A stretch of DNA of 64,000 nucleotides from Tolypeutes matacus (Eukaryota; Chordata; Mammalia; Cingulata; Chlamyphoridae), in contig JAKSZT010054573.1 of NCBI GenBank assembly GCA_026826555.1, positions 2,261,470 to 2,325,469 of the forward strand. Direction: 5' to 3'. Below, piece after piece: positions 13,219 through 24,992 of this stretch. The stretch's first letter is position 1. Every line of letters begins with the position of its first letter. The notes below the pieces were generated by a model, which worked only from the letters and a program-made list of their open reading frames with translations, was not told the origin of the DNA and did no database searches. A program made the translations under genes and the position numbers.

Positions 13219-13547
13219 AAAAAGCCCTATGGACTTAGAATTGACCTGAGTGACATGGCAATGACATACAGGCCATTATATATCCTGCCATAAGCTACAG
13301 AATTGAGTGGGAGAGAGGGTAAACTACAATGGAGACTTTAATCCATGCTTCGTGGCAATGCTCCAAAATGTGTTCATCAAGTGCAATGAATGTACCTCAC
13401 TAATGAAAGAAGCTGTTAATGTGGGGGGACGTGAGAGGTGTGGGGAGTGGGGCATATATTTTTTATGTAACATTTTATGTAATCTAAGTATCTTTTAAAA
13501 ATAAATAATATATATATATACACATATATTTTAAAAAGCCCTATGGA
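13219..13547 (+). mobile_element. L1-like retroposon, 5' truncated, with 15-bp target-site duplications
   Basis: The direct repeat aaaaagccctatgga occurs at 13219-13233 and 13533-13547. Between them lie 299 bp ending in an A- and TA-rich tail after aaaataaataatatatat. The body (gtggcaatgctccaaaatgt, tacctcactaatgaaagaag, gtgtggggagtggggcatat) looks like a lineage-specific L1 3' end. The duplications and A-rich 3' end show insertion by target-primed reverse transcription. Confidence 0.75.
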
Positions 13548-14775
13548 TGGATTCCTGACAAATGAAAACCTATCTCCTTTACCACTGGGCATTTATGCTA
13601 AGATGGGGACCCTTGCAGATTGCAAACAATCAACAGAGGACATTGGTTGTGAGCAAAATAAGGTTACTTTGAGTTTAAATAAAAAGCCTAAAATTTTGTT
13701 TTGACTTAAACATAAATTAACAGTTCTTTTAGAAATTGAAGCCATTGATGCTATAGGGCTCTGCAACTGAAACAAGAGGCAAAGAACTACTTTGAAAGCG
13801 TTTCACATGTCAATTTTCTTTCTCTGATTAAAAGCACGACATCCCTGCTATCCTTTGTTATAAGGCATTTAGGAACTGGAAGTTTAACTTGGCCATATAA
13901 TTTGGGTAAACGTGTGTGAGAGGCTCTGAGTCCCTTGAGCTCTTTGCGGTTTATTTTGGCATCACTAAAACCCCTTAACGTAACTATAACCTTGTTGCTT
14001 AGCACTTCCCTGTCCTCAGCGCTTGTTATTATACAGAAGTTGATGGACTGCAAATATTCTATTATTATAAGTTAAAAATAAGAACAAAAGGCGAGCTTGG
14101 CTCACATCCTGTTACCCATGAGAGAGAGAAAAGGAAACATGGCTGAGACAGTTCTATTCAGAAGCAGCATGTTCTCCGAAAGACTATTTCTATCCCAGAA
14201 TGGCAGGTATTGTGCTTCGTTCTTTTCAAGTTCCTTTCAAGGAAGAATCAGACCTTAACGTGTGAGACTTTTAATAGAGTTGAAAGAAGGGAAGGGAGGA
14301 GAAGGGAAGGATGCAAGTGTGATGAGCAGACCATGGAGTGACTCAGTGGTGAAAAAAGTCCCTGAAGGCAAGGGGGCAGTGAACAGAGGGGTCCTATCCC
14401 TCTCTGCTACGTCCCCCTCTGGGAGGAGTGGAGGGCTTCCCACAACCCACGAGAGCAAGACGGAATTTCAGCTTGTTGGACACCATTTCCATCTCTTTTC
14501 CTTGAAGCTGTTTGCATCACAGGCCAACCAAACTCTCTGCTTGTTAAGAACACTGCAGACGGAACTGCTTCTTTAGCATCGGTATTTGATACCTGAAACA
14601 GGTCATGGTAATATGCAGGGGGATTTACTTTAAGATCCCACCTTGTCTGTGCATTGTGCACTTGTTTTCCTGCACTCCACTCAGCTGTCTGCAGAAAATC
14701 ACTCCCCCCTCCACCTCCCATTTCCCCCACTACTGCAGCCACCTCCAGGCCTGTTGCTATAGAGCTACCTGTATG

Positions 14776-14819
14776 TCAATAAATAACAGTTGAAACACCA
14801 AAAAAAAAAAAAAAAAAAA
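14776..14819 (+). other. Polyadenylation signal followed by a poly(A) run
   Basis: A tcaataaataacag signal is followed about 20 nt later by an almost pure A-run ending at 14819. This is the 3' signature of a retrotransposed RNA. The upstream source is unrecognised and I found no matching target duplication. It could also be a chance A-run. Confidence 0.35.
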
Positions 14820-15898
14820 GATATAATGAGAAGACACCAAGTCTCAGAATTCTTTCTCTCACTTTAAAGCAAAACAGTTGAGGCTATTTTTTTTTAAGCA
14901 TGGGAAAACAGTCTATTCTGCAAACTTCTTTTTCATCAAATGCAAGAGGTAGACTTCATTCTTTAAAATACCCTACACCTAATGCACCCTTTGCTAGCAG
15001 CAGGCAATAAACCAAGCAGCTGTGGAACGCCGCTGTTTAGCAGAGCTGAAGAAATGCGGCCTGTTAAGGAGAGGCTCATCTGTGCTGGGAAAACCTGAAA
15101 GGGGCCCTGTCGAGCTAAACTCCTAAATGATGCCCAAGCTGTCCTTTAGCTTGGGGTTGTTTCCAGCCACTTGTGCAATCCCCAGCTAACGGCGGTACTG
15201 ACCTGGAGGACAGCAATTGCCACTGACGCTGCCAAGACAGAAACGGTTTTAGGATGCCCTGATTGGGGGAGGGGGCGGTGGTCCACTTTTAAAATGATGC
15301 AATGCTTCGCCGTTCCCTTTGGAAAAGCTCTAACTGGCGTTTTCTGCAACCTGGCTTGCGTTTTCGTGGAGATTTTGTGCAGACGGCCGATGCCGGCTGC
15401 TCCGCCTGCAGGACTCCTCAAGATGTGCCTGTTCGGCGTTGTTTTCAGTTTGGAAGGTGAGTAATCTCGCCTTCGGTTCAGGACCCACAACGACTACCAC
15501 CATACTTAACAACACAGTTCCCAGGCACTGGAGTTTCAGAATTCCAGGTCAATATAAACAGCATGGAGGCGACTTTCACATAACTCAACAAGGCGTGTTT
15601 TGGAAACTTTCCTTGGACTAGGGCAAACTCACCCCCCACCCCAGAACGAGCTCTGCTGTCTCCCAGCTCTGAGCCTCGGAGCCTTTGCACACGCTCGCCT
15701 CTCTGCCTGCAAGGTCCTTCCTTCCCACCTGCCCTTTGCCTGGCCAACTCTGGGGAGATGGAGCTCAGGTTGTACCATCTCCCTAGAGCCTCCCATGGGT
15801 GAGGAATCTCCATCTGCGAGTGACATCTGGGACACCATCCTCTCCTGCACCCCATTGAAACCCTGCCCTCCCTTCTCTAGCACTTAAAACACAGAATT

Positions 15899-16280
15899 AA
15901 AAGCTGTCTTTGGGGAGCAGATGTGGTGCAAGGAGTTGGGTGCCTGCCTCTTACACAGGAGGTCCCGGGTTTGGCTCCTGGTGCCTCCTAAAGAAGACAG
16001 ATAACAAGCAGACAATGAAAAAAACAACAACAATGAGCAGACAATGAGCAAAAAAAAAAGAAATAAAACGAGCAGGGAGTGGATGTGGCTCAAGCAGATG
16101 GGAGATCCTGGGTTTGGTTCCTGGGGCCTCCTAAAGAAAAAGCAAACAGACAATGAACAGACAACAAGCAAAAAAAGTTCAGACAACAAGCGCAAACAAC
16201 AAGGAAAAACAATGAGCAAACAGACGAGAGAGCCATTGGGGGGGGGGGGCGATAAATTTCTTTTAAAAAGCTGTCTTTGG
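15899..16280 (+). mobile_element. DAS-SINE dimer with 15-bp target-site duplications
   Basis: The direct repeat aaaagctgtctttgg occurs at 15899-15913 and 16266-16280. The insert holds two tRNA-Ala-like units in the same orientation. The first (from 15914) has gcctgcctcttacacaggag and tcccgggtttggctcctggt. The second (about 16077) has gtggatgtggctcaagcaga and gatcctgggtttggttcctg but lacks about 20 nt of the anticodon-arm region. Each is followed by an A-rich tail with repeated gacaatga/acaacaag motifs. A run of about a dozen G lies near 16240. Confidence 0.9.
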
Positions 16281-16497
16281 ATGGTTGCCCATCTCTACCT
16301 CTAGATCGTGAGCTGAAGGACTGTGGCACTGTGTGTGGAATCCTTCATAAAATCAATGGGTGGATTTCTCAGTTGGCCTAACATAAAAAGAATAGGAATG
16401 CAATTGTTAAAAATACATATATTAATCGCCTGTTGGGTCCAGACACACGCGAGACCACAAACGTATCAAGATAAATTAAGTAGTCTGAAAACTAAAG

Positions 16498-16690
16498 CAG
16501 AGGTTGGCAAATGCCAGCTGGTTGACCAAATCCAGCCTGCACCTGCTTTTGTCTATAAAGTTTTATTGGAACAGAGCCATACCCATTTGTTTTCATACTG
16601 TCTACAACTGCTTTGTACTACAACAGAGCCAAGTACTTGCTATCAAGATAGTATGGGACGGGAGGATTAACGTATTCGCTATCTGGCCTG
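16498..16690 (-). mobile_element. hAT/MER-type non-autonomous DNA transposon
   Basis: It reads gaggttggcaaatgccagct, aaagttttattggaacagag, ccatacccatttgttttcat and attcgctatctggcc. This is the reverse of the family also present at 27426. I do not assign a subfamily. Confidence 0.7.
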
Positions 16691-16699
16691 TGGTGGTTT

Positions 16700-17060
16700 C
16701 CAGCCGCAAGGACCCCAGAAAATCACGTGCTTAAAGGTAACCCGTTCCTGTGGAGGTGAACCCACTGTAAGCAGGACCTTCAGCTAAGGTGTGACCTACC
16801 TCATTTAGGATGCGTCTTAATCCCCTTACCAGGCTCCTTTATCAGAGGAGAGAGAAAGCCATGGAACCCGTGGAAGCAACGAAACCGGGAAGAGAAGGGA
16901 GAGACCAGCAGATGCCGCCCTGCGACTTGCCAGGTGGCAGAAGAGCCGAGGATGGTGACAGCCGGTCTTTGGGAAGAAGCAACGCCTGGATGATGCCTTG
17001 ATTTGGACATTTTTTCAGCCTCAAAACCATAAGCGAATAACTTCCCATTCCTAAAAGCCA
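16700..17060 (+). mobile_element. Lineage-specific LTR-like repeat, truncated copy
   Basis: It contains tgtaagcaggaccttcagct, aatccccttaccaggctcct, gagagaccagcagatgccg and a 3' end with gcgaataacttcccattcct and aaaagccaacgcacc. The end resembles the polyadenylation region of MaLR LTRs. The copies at 41465 and 57974 appear related. Confidence 0.5.
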
Positions 17061-17185
17061 ACGCACCTGACGTGTGCGTGGGCAGCCCAGCGCTTGACCT
17101 TAGGGGCAGGATGCGGAGCGCGAAGGGAGCCGCGTGGAGGGGAGGCGCACGGCCCGCGCTACCCTCCAGGCATCCTCAGGTTTCA

Positions 17186-17585
17186 NNNNNNNNNNNNNNN
17201 NNNNNNNNNNNNNNNNNNNNNNNNNNNNNNNNNNNNNNNNNNNNNNNNNNNNNNNNNNNNNNNNNNNNNNNNNNNNNNNNNNNNNNNNNNNNNNNNNNNN
17301 NNNNNNNNNNNNNNNNNNNNNNNNNNNNNNNNNNNNNNNNNNNNNNNNNNNNNNNNNNNNNNNNNNNNNNNNNNNNNNNNNNNNNNNNNNNNNNNNNNNN
17401 NNNNNNNNNNNNNNNNNNNNNNNNNNNNNNNNNNNNNNNNNNNNNNNNNNNNNNNNNNNNNNNNNNNNNNNNNNNNNNNNNNNNNNNNNNNNNNNNNNNN
17501 NNNNNNNNNNNNNNNNNNNNNNNNNNNNNNNNNNNNNNNNNNNNNNNNNNNNNNNNNNNNNNNNNNNNNNNNNNNNNNNNNNNNN
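17186..17585. other. Assembly gap (400 N)
   Basis: Four hundred N interrupt a CpG-rich segment and end directly at a G-rich purine array. Open frames that read through it are artefacts. Confidence 0.97.
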
Positions 17586-17850
17586 GGGGGGAGGAGGAGG
17601 ACGAGGGGGGAGGAGGACGACGAGGGGGGAGGAGGAGGACGAGGGGGGAGGAGGACGACGAGGGGGGAGGAGGAGGACAGGGCGGAGGGGGGAGGAGAAG
17701 GACGGGGGGAGGAGGAGGGGGGGAGGAGGAGGATGGGGCGGGAGGAGGAGGATGGGGCGGGAGGAGGAGGACGGGACGGGGACGAGGGGGCGAGGCAGGA
17801 AAAGGCCGTGGAGGGTGCAGAGGGTGCAGAGGGTGCAGGGGACGGGACCT
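17586..17850. repeat. G-rich polypurine tandem array (GGA/GGGGGA units)
   Basis: The + strand is almost entirely G and A with scattered C: runs of five to seven G alternate with aggaggagg and acgacg blocks. It passes into three copies of an agggtgcag 9-mer near 17811-17840. Multiple G-runs could form quadruplexes. Its left edge is lost in the 400-N gap, so its true length is unknown. Confidence 0.85.
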
Positions 17851-19628
17851 GAGCACCAGCTGGACGCGGCAGGTGAGGGAGGAGGCGGACTGGGCTCAGG
17901 GTCCCGCAGTCCAGCGGCCCATGGAAAGCGGCTGCAGGTGGTGAACCCCGAACCCAGCTCTGGAGGCTCCTACCAGCTTGGGGGGCAGGACAGGGGGCAG
18001 GACAGGGGCCCGCCTTGCACTGGGGTTCCCATCAGCCAGGCCGGGGGCCACAGGAACAGGGAAAGACGGGGAGAGACGGGAGAGGGAAGGGTTTGGAGGA
18101 CAGAGGAATAGGGGGAATGTTAGGGGGGACATGAGAAGGAAATGGTTTCAGGAACACAGGACACAGAGGACTTCAGGGAGAAAGGTAAGTTTTGGGGGAC
18201 CCACAGGGGACTGATTAAGAGGGTAAGTGAGGCACAAAGTTTGGGGGTTGTGTGATATTCAAAGTAAAGTGATTTTCAATGTAGAAAGTAATAGTTATGG
18301 AAATATTTTTAGAATAAAGTAAGTATGTCTTTCATAAGTTAAAGGGAACCCCAAGTACCCAGAAAGTTCTTTTCATAATGCTTTCATAATTTACAAATAG
18401 CTTATTTTCATCAACATGAAACACCTCGCCGTATTTAAATACAAAGCAAGATCAGCTAAAAGTGGTTGCAAGTACACGGCTTGAGTTGTACACACAAAGA
18501 AGGTAAACCTTTTATCCTGCGACGTGGGGGTGTACTACATACAGCTCAACCATTTTATTTGTAAAAAACTGGAATCAAATTTTATTTTATTGTAATTACG
18601 GAACAGGAGATCCAATGTTTGCCTTCTAAGCCTCCATTCTCAAGGCTTTCCTTTTCTCCCAGCTGAATGGACCAGGTCCCAAATTTAGATGTTTTCCAAA
18701 GGCTCTAACGAGGGTAGGCTGTGACTCCTTATTACAGTATCAGAAGGCACTCCGTCACAGTGTCGCCAATGCAGAACTGCATCCTTGTGCGAGGAGGAGA
18801 CAGATGGAAACAGTCTTCGCTTTAATGAATTAACACATTGGGTTGTTAGCCCGTCTTCCTTTATGTGAGTCCCTGTCGCCGGCCTTTCATTTCCCAAAAG
18901 GTGGCCCTCCATTTATTTCCAGAACCAGCTTACTTGGAGCCACAGGAGGAAGGTTTTTCTGAATATGCCTGGGTGATGGCCTCTGAAGTCTCTCTTGATA
19001 AAACACGCCACTGAATGCAAATGAGCCGCTCAAGCACAGAGCAAGGAAAACGTCTCTGCCTGGGAGAAACCTCCTCCAGACACGGGGCAGGGTGGCGCTG
19101 AAGGCCGCTTCTCACAGCAGTGTGGAGACTTTGCAAAGCTAAAGTCTCGTCTGCCTGGACCCCCTGGTACCCACCATTTTCCACCCACGTAGAAGCCCTG
19201 GATGGAAGAGCTAATCATCTCCCACAACGTTTGAGGGGCCAGAAAGTCTCCTACGAGCTGCAAAAGGCACCCTGAGAATTAGAGGAGCGGGTGCTGCTGA
19301 TGGGAAGTTCCCTCGTCCTCAGAAAGCGTGTGGGAAAGGGACGAGGACACCTCGGTAAGTGGTGTTCAAACAGCCAGCGCTCTGAATGAGCTCATTCTCC
19401 TGCAAAATGCAATTTCAATATTGCTCTAGTGAGAAATCACGGAAGCTGGAGAGCTGGGGACAGCCGAGGTTAGTGTAAAAGATGAAGATCATCTTCTAAA
19501 AGGTCTTTGCACCAATTTTACTATCGGCATACATATGCGGATATTATCTAGACGTTTTACTGAAGAGCTTTGGTGGGATTTTGATTATGACGGCGTCTTC
19601 CATAAACAAACCATAATGAACTTTAGAG

Positions 19629-19857
19629 CAGGATCTGTCAACCTGAGCACTACTGACACATTGAGCTGGATGGTTCTTTGGGGTGGGGCCGGCCCGTGTA
19701 CTGTGGGATGCTGAGGGGCATCCCCGGCCTCCACCCACTCAATGCCAGGAGCACCTCCCCGCTGAGGCACTCAAACATTTCTCCAGACGTTGATAGATTC
19801 CCCTTGGTGGGGTGGGGGGTGGGAGGTGGGGAGAATCACCCCAGGTGAGAACCACTG
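19629..19857 (-). mobile_element. MER20 (hAT-Charlie)
   Basis: In reverse orientation it shows gcactactgacacattgagc, ggatgctgaggggcatcccc, ctccagacgttgatagattc and the terminal ggtgagaaccactg. It is longer and more complete than the copy at 2646. Confidence 0.85.
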
Positions 19858-20734
19858 CTTTAGGTAGTCAAGGTCCCTGGGGAAGAAAGATAAGGATGCT
19901 GCTGGACCTGGTTGGAAGAATACTTTAAATAAGCTATTATGCAATCACAGTTATTCCCACGAGGAGTTTGGTGGCAGGTTTCTGCTTTGTAATTTGTGCT
20001 GTTTGTTTCATAGCTGAACCTGTATTTGGGACACTGAGAGGGCCTTCGACCTCCACGGAGAAGCAGTCTCAGTGGGTTGGTTAGGTTAACAAGCATCCCC
20101 ACATCCCATAAAAAGATTTGGCAGTGGAAGGGAATCTTCAGTCTTGAGACCGTGTACTGCTGACAGCACAAGCTCGCACATAAAATACTTGGGTCTACCT
20201 CACAGGGAGGCTGTTTCCTTCTTCAGCAGGCATGCCTAGGAGGAACAGGTTCCCCTCTATGGAGTTTCCTCGGGGCCTCTGAACATATTTCCCCCACTTG
20301 CCTTTCCCCCACAGAATGGAAAAACCACGTAGAAATAGTAACAACGCGAAGAGTCGGGACGATTTTATTATTATGACCCATGCAAGAAAAATGTAACTAA
20401 CACGGTTCCCTGAAAACTCAGGCGTGGCTATTTGAGGGAGTACTAGATTTGTTCCAAGGGCCAATGAGTAGATGGACTAGAGAGAGGTTTTCGGCTTTCT
20501 CTAAGAAAAGGGCTCTATGAGTAAGTGTGCTGACAAGCGTTCTGTCACTCGAGTGAAAAAAGACTATTTTGGAGGAGATGATCTTAATTCTCCTTCAGTC
20601 CCCACATTTTGAGTCTTTGAGCCCAGATGAATGTCAAATGTGGAAAAGAAAAGAACTGTACTTAGGTCCAGCTGATGACGATTGATATGGACGGTGCAAG
20701 AAAAATAGGAGATGTGCACGAGTTGCCTCTGCTG

Positions 20735-20890
20735 AGCGTGACATGCACGGATGCTTCTAAATCTCATGACAACCCTATAAATCGATGCTATCATTGGACT
20801 CATTTTCCAGGCATGGAATCAAGGCCCCAGAAGGCCAAACACTCACCCAACAGTGAGGCAGGACTTGAAGCCAAGAGGCATGCTCACGAA
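20735..20890 (-). mobile_element. MIR SINE
   Basis: Its antisense MIR core includes ctcatgacaaccctataaat, actcattttccaggcatgga and a ggacttgaagcc motif. Confidence 0.65.
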
Positions 20891-20924
20891 TCTCTGCTCT
20901 CACCCCTGGCAGCAGGGGGTCTCA

Positions 20925-21160
20925 AATATGGTCTGGGGACCCTCGGTGCTCCCTGATGCCAAAATTATTTTCCCAATAACACTAAGACGCCCTTGGCCTT
21001 TAGTTTTCACTCTCACTCTCCCAGAAGCTACATGGTGTGTGATGACATCATCCCTCTCTCCAGCCAAAAGAATGTGTAGGTGCACTTGTGTTTTAAAAAT
21101 TAATTTCTAATATGATACACATAGATAGATAAAACCCACGTAAACTAAAAAAAAAAAACA
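20925..21160 (+). mobile_element. Charlie-type hAT fragment
   Basis: The motifs tatggtctggggaccc, aaaattattttcccaataac, ttcactctcactctcccaga and tgtgatgacatcatc, then atagatagataaaacccacg, match the outline of Charlie-family elements. The subfamily is not assigned. Confidence 0.6.
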
Positions 21161-22040
21161 AAAAAAAACCACCAATAATTAAAGATTGTGAACAGCTCTC
21201 AGGGTCATAAGTTCTTTCTCTTTTTCGTCTGTGCTGGGGGCAGAGGGGTCCCACTGAGGCAGAAATTTGACAACTATCTTGAAAACAATGAGGACAAGGA
21301 CAACGGAAACAGGGAAGACACTTGTGAACAAGAGCAGGTGAGGAAAGCTACGGGGGCTCAGCTTTGGCTGAGCTGCCGTCTGGTCTTTGCTTTCCCCTTC
21401 CCCCTCGGTTCTGCAGGCAGCGGAATTTAAAGAAGATTTGCAGCCGCCTGCGTGACATTCGCTTGGGCTGCCACCAAACTAATGAAAACAATTAATCAGC
21501 AGGCTTCACTTAAAACTCTTCAGACTGGTAATAACACTTAAGAAGAACCCATTGGCAATGTCACAGGAAGTTGTGTTTAAATGTAAAGGAAAGGCGCTTC
21601 ATTTAGAACTTGCTAAACGAAGACACGCTGGGAAATGGCGCCCTCGACTGTGGAGCCAGCTGCCTTTCTCGCTGCTGGGGCAGAGCTGCCGAGCGGGGCC
21701 AAAGCAAAGGGCTGGTGAGATGAGAACGTGGGAGGGCAAGGGGGCAGTTGAGCAGTTCCCCTGCGGCAAGGCAGTGATCAGACCAGGCCGTCTGGATCAA
21801 TGGGGTGCTGGAAGCGGAAGGCTGAGTTCAAGGCCATCCAGCCCACAGTCCCGACCACAGAAATCGTTCAGGGCCTCGGAGTGATGACGGAATCACAGAG
21901 CCGTCCCTCTGATAGTCGACCCACTAATAAGTTTCAAAACAAAACGCCGTGTCCAGCCCGAGGCAGCATGCCACTGAGCAAACCAGGACTCCTCTCCCGG
22001 GAAACCTGAACCTGACGGTAAGGAGCCCCCATCACAGTAC

Positions 22041-22200
22041 CTGTCCTCAGGTAACGGCGACCCTGCAAGCTTGGCTACGGTAGGAAACAGGTCCATGTTG
22101 CTGGACGGCTCATGGATCTCTTGCCCCGCTGGTATCACTCCAGGCCATCGCAGAATGCCTGGGACACGGATGCCTCCTTCCCAGTTGTTGGCTTTTCCTC
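22041..22200 (-). CDS. STS: STS internal coding exon (about human residues 366-419)
   Basis: This 160-bp exon has an acceptor ending ttttag and a gtactg donor. It starts with two bases that complete a glycine codon, reads 52 codons, and ends with the AG of an arginine codon completed in the next exon. The translation contains [37 protein letters not shown] and PLPED. The lysine of GGKANN corresponds to Lys368, which binds the sulfate group, and the tryptophan matches Trp372, a residue mutated in human X-linked ichthyosis. Compared with human STS as I remember it, the segment after RWP differs at several positions, which looks like ordinary divergence. The frame is intact. Confidence 0.95.
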
Positions 22201-22409
22201 CTAAAATGCCAAAAGAGAGGCAACAGGGAGATTTAAGCCTTCATTGCTCGCTTGTCTGTGTCATGTGAAGCCAGCAATTGGGAAGGAGCAAGCACTTCAT
22301 TGCACAGATCTGAGGAGTATTTCACGAGCAGCATACCATGCGCGGTGGTGAGAAATAAAACAACATACAGGACACGGTCTCGCTACAGCACGACAAGGCC
22401 ATAAGCAAG

Positions 22410-22640
22410 TGACAAACGGTCGAGTCACAAGTTCAAATCCTCTTTAGTTTTTACTTTTTAGCAAGCAGTCTGCCCAAGGGCACATGGCCAAGTGTCCTGT
22501 GCCTCAGACTCACAGGTTGCTAGGTGTGAGTATTAAAGGTTATTGGTAGCCCAAGTGCAACGTCTAGTGCCTGGAAGAGAAGCAGGGCACAAAAATTGGT
22601 CATTATCGTCATCGCTATGATTTTATTACCAGTATAGCTC
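22410..22640 (+). mobile_element. MIR SINE
   Basis: It shows gagtcacaagttcaaatcct, gcccaagggcacatggccaa and ctagtgcctgg, in MIR order but diverged. Confidence 0.5.
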
Positions 22641-23439
22641 TTACTGTTTTAGTTGAGGAAATGCACTTTGTACTCATGGGGTGAATAGAATATAATTAAA
22701 TAAGACATGCGGTGAGTACTCAGAGGAGTTGGGAGGGGAGAGGTCAGAGTGGCTCTGAAAGTCAGGAGACGGGTTACAGAAGCTGCCCATCAGTGCCCCA
22801 GCTATGGCCCCCAAGGCATGGAGACGGGTGTGGCAGCACGGGGCTCGGGGAGACCAGGGCTCGGGGAGACCAGGGCTGGAGGCCTTGGGACCATGAGATG
22901 GCTCACGGATGGGTGACTAGAGAGACGCGCTGCTTCCCCCAGAACAGTTCTCCTAGCTCCAGGACTAGCGCAGCCCAGAGCTCAGCGGCCTGGGAGCAAG
23001 TCTCAGGAAGCTGGGCTGGGCAGGAAGGGTGGGTGCCTGGAGTTTAGCCCGTTCTCCACAAACAATTGATCTCAAGAGCTAAGATGAGGACAGCTGAAAA
23101 AGGACACTGAGAGCCGAGATTCAGTGCATGCTCCTGGGGGGGGCATAAATGTCATGCACATGGAAAAAGCGAATGGCTGGGGACAGAGGTTCCAGGGATT
23201 TTGAAGCCATTCTTTGTTTCTTCAAGCTAACTTCTTAAAGCTGAAGATTGTCGACTGAATTCCTCTCAGAGGCAAGACCTTTAAATTGCATACACTCGTA
23301 TATTTGGTATGCACCGACACCTAGGGAAAAGTCACATATAAGTCCAAATAATAGTTTGCACTTTCTCTAGTGTCCTCCTTAGAAACTCGGAACTCTTTCC
23401 CTTACTTTTTCTGTTCAACCTTGAGGTAATTATCTGACA

Positions 23440-23560
23440 AACACCATTACTCTTGCCTCACAGATGTCACATCCAAGAAATGGAGAGTTTAAACAGTTCG
23501 CCATAGCTCATTCAAGCTGTCCATAGCAGAGCTGCAGGAGAAACCTCAGCATGTGACTTC
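23440..23560 (-). mobile_element. MIR fragment
   Basis: The antisense core includes ttactcttgcctcacagatg and ccatagctcattcaagctgt. The fragment is diverged and short. Confidence 0.45.
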
Positions 23561-23759
23561 GGTGTAGTTGTTCTACTACATCAAGCCCACAGTACTGTCA
23601 CCTTAAATTTATCAGGAAAGAAGTGGTTGCTACATGACGGAAAGGGACTCCTTTTTATCAGTGAATACGCGCACACACACACTTTTGTCCCATTGGTTAA
23701 AATAAGAATAAAAAACGGGAAGGTAGACCAAAATATGACAATAACAAAAAGGCACCCTT

Positions 23760-24028
23760 AAAAGTTTACCTTCTAGAGGCAACATGACATTGTGGATTGT
23801 ATCCTGGAATAGAAAAAGGACATGGGTGGAGAAACTGGTGGAACCTGAGTAATGTCTAAGGTTTAGGCAGGAGTGATGCACCGATGCTAATTTCTTAGTT
23901 TTGGCAAACCATGATGGTTGTGTAGGATATTGACATCATGGGAAAATGGGTGAAGGGTATAGAGGAACTCCCTGTACTACTTTTACAATTCTTTTTAAAA
24001 TCTGAACTTATCCCAAAATAAAAAGTTG
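23760..24028 (+). mobile_element. L1 (L1M class) 3' end
   Basis: It reads gtatcctggaatagaaaaag, gacatgggtggagaaactgg, ttcttagttttggcaaacca, ggtgaagggtatagaggaac and ends cccaaaataaaaagttgg, as in old L1 3' UTRs. Confidence 0.75.
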
Positions 24029-24109
24029 GCCCCCAAATCCCCCAACTAAGTGCTTCTGTTTCCTGCAGAGTTGGTAAGGGGATACCAGAGGAATACACTT
24101 GAAGGTTGT

Positions 24110-24345
24110 AGAAGGTTGTTTCTCGGTAGTGTATATGGACAACTTCAATGGATGGCCTACCATGTGCCACTGACTGTAGTACACACCTTAGGAAAGCCTC
24201 GTGTCACCCTCCATCTTATAGAAGCAAAATCTGAGGCTGAGAGAAGTTAAATAACTTCCTGGTCATTCATCTAGCAGGTGGCGGAGTGCGGTTCAAACCC
24301 AGCTTTTTTGACTCCAAAGCCAGTGCATTTAATCACTTCCTCCAT
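24110..24345 (-). mobile_element. MIR SINE, nearly complete
   Basis: Its antisense MIR shows ctaccatgtgccactgactg, atctgaggctgagagaagtt, catctagcaggtggcggagt, gcggttcaaacccagc and tgactccaaagccagtgcat. Confidence 0.85.
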
Positions 24346-24992
24346 GTCATTTTTCTCTTTGCCCCTAATAAAATTGGTGCTCAGTTATCTGTGTATTGAC
24401 AGAAGAGGATCCCAGTACCCTGGATTTAGAAACTCATAAAGACCAATCTGGCGGTGGCAACGGGCAAATCTCTCTCCTCCCAGGAGTCCCCATGTGCGTG
24501 GTCTTTAGGGCAGAAGGCAAGGCCCAAGCATCGCCAACTGGGGCTCACCGAAGGGAGTGAAGGGGTCCACCTGGCTGCAGAGCCCAGTGAGACAGTGGCT
24601 GAGCAGCCTGGCTGCTAAAGAGCAGAGAGTTCCGAAGACATCCACAGGGAGGGACGTGCCAGGCCTGTGTGCATCACTACCCAAAGGTCGGGGATCCACT
24701 CTGTTCTGGGGACTCTGCTGAGATGAAGGTGACAGGAAGCAGACTTCTGAGAATGAGGCATGAGGTATAACCACTTTGAAAACAAGCTGGAGAGACCTTA
24801 GACTTGTCACTGCCGGCCAGAGGTTGCGGATCTCCCAGAGAGCTCCAAGCCACAAGCAGCCACCTGGGGGCAACAGGTGTGCGAGGATGCAACAGGTCCG
24901 GGTGAGATACTCAGAGCACCTGCAAGGCACAGTATCCTGCGCCCGCAGCCCCCAGACCCACTGAATAACACTTGGAGGGCAGAGCAGCATCA

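Larger units (their letters stand above)
12711..22040 (-). other. STS intron, 9,330 bp
   Basis: The intron is bounded by the gtactg donor at 22040 and the cccctag acceptor at 12711. It holds a retroposon with clear target duplications, a DAS-SINE dimer, a hAT fragment, an LTR-like repeat, a 400-N gap, a G-rich purine array, a MER20, a MIR and a Charlie-type fragment. A weak L2-like stretch lies near 15640-15890. I recognise nothing in about 13550-14760, 14820-15640, 17900-19620, 19860-20730 or 21180-22040. Confidence 0.9.

Noticed and set aside
15914..16150. tRNA-like sequences that might be tRNA genes
   Set aside because: They are followed by A-rich tails and bracketed by target duplications, so they are SINE copies and not functional tRNA genes.
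17072..18111. Several 250-325-codon open frames
   Set aside because: They read through 400 N and a G-rich tandem array, so their length is meaningless.
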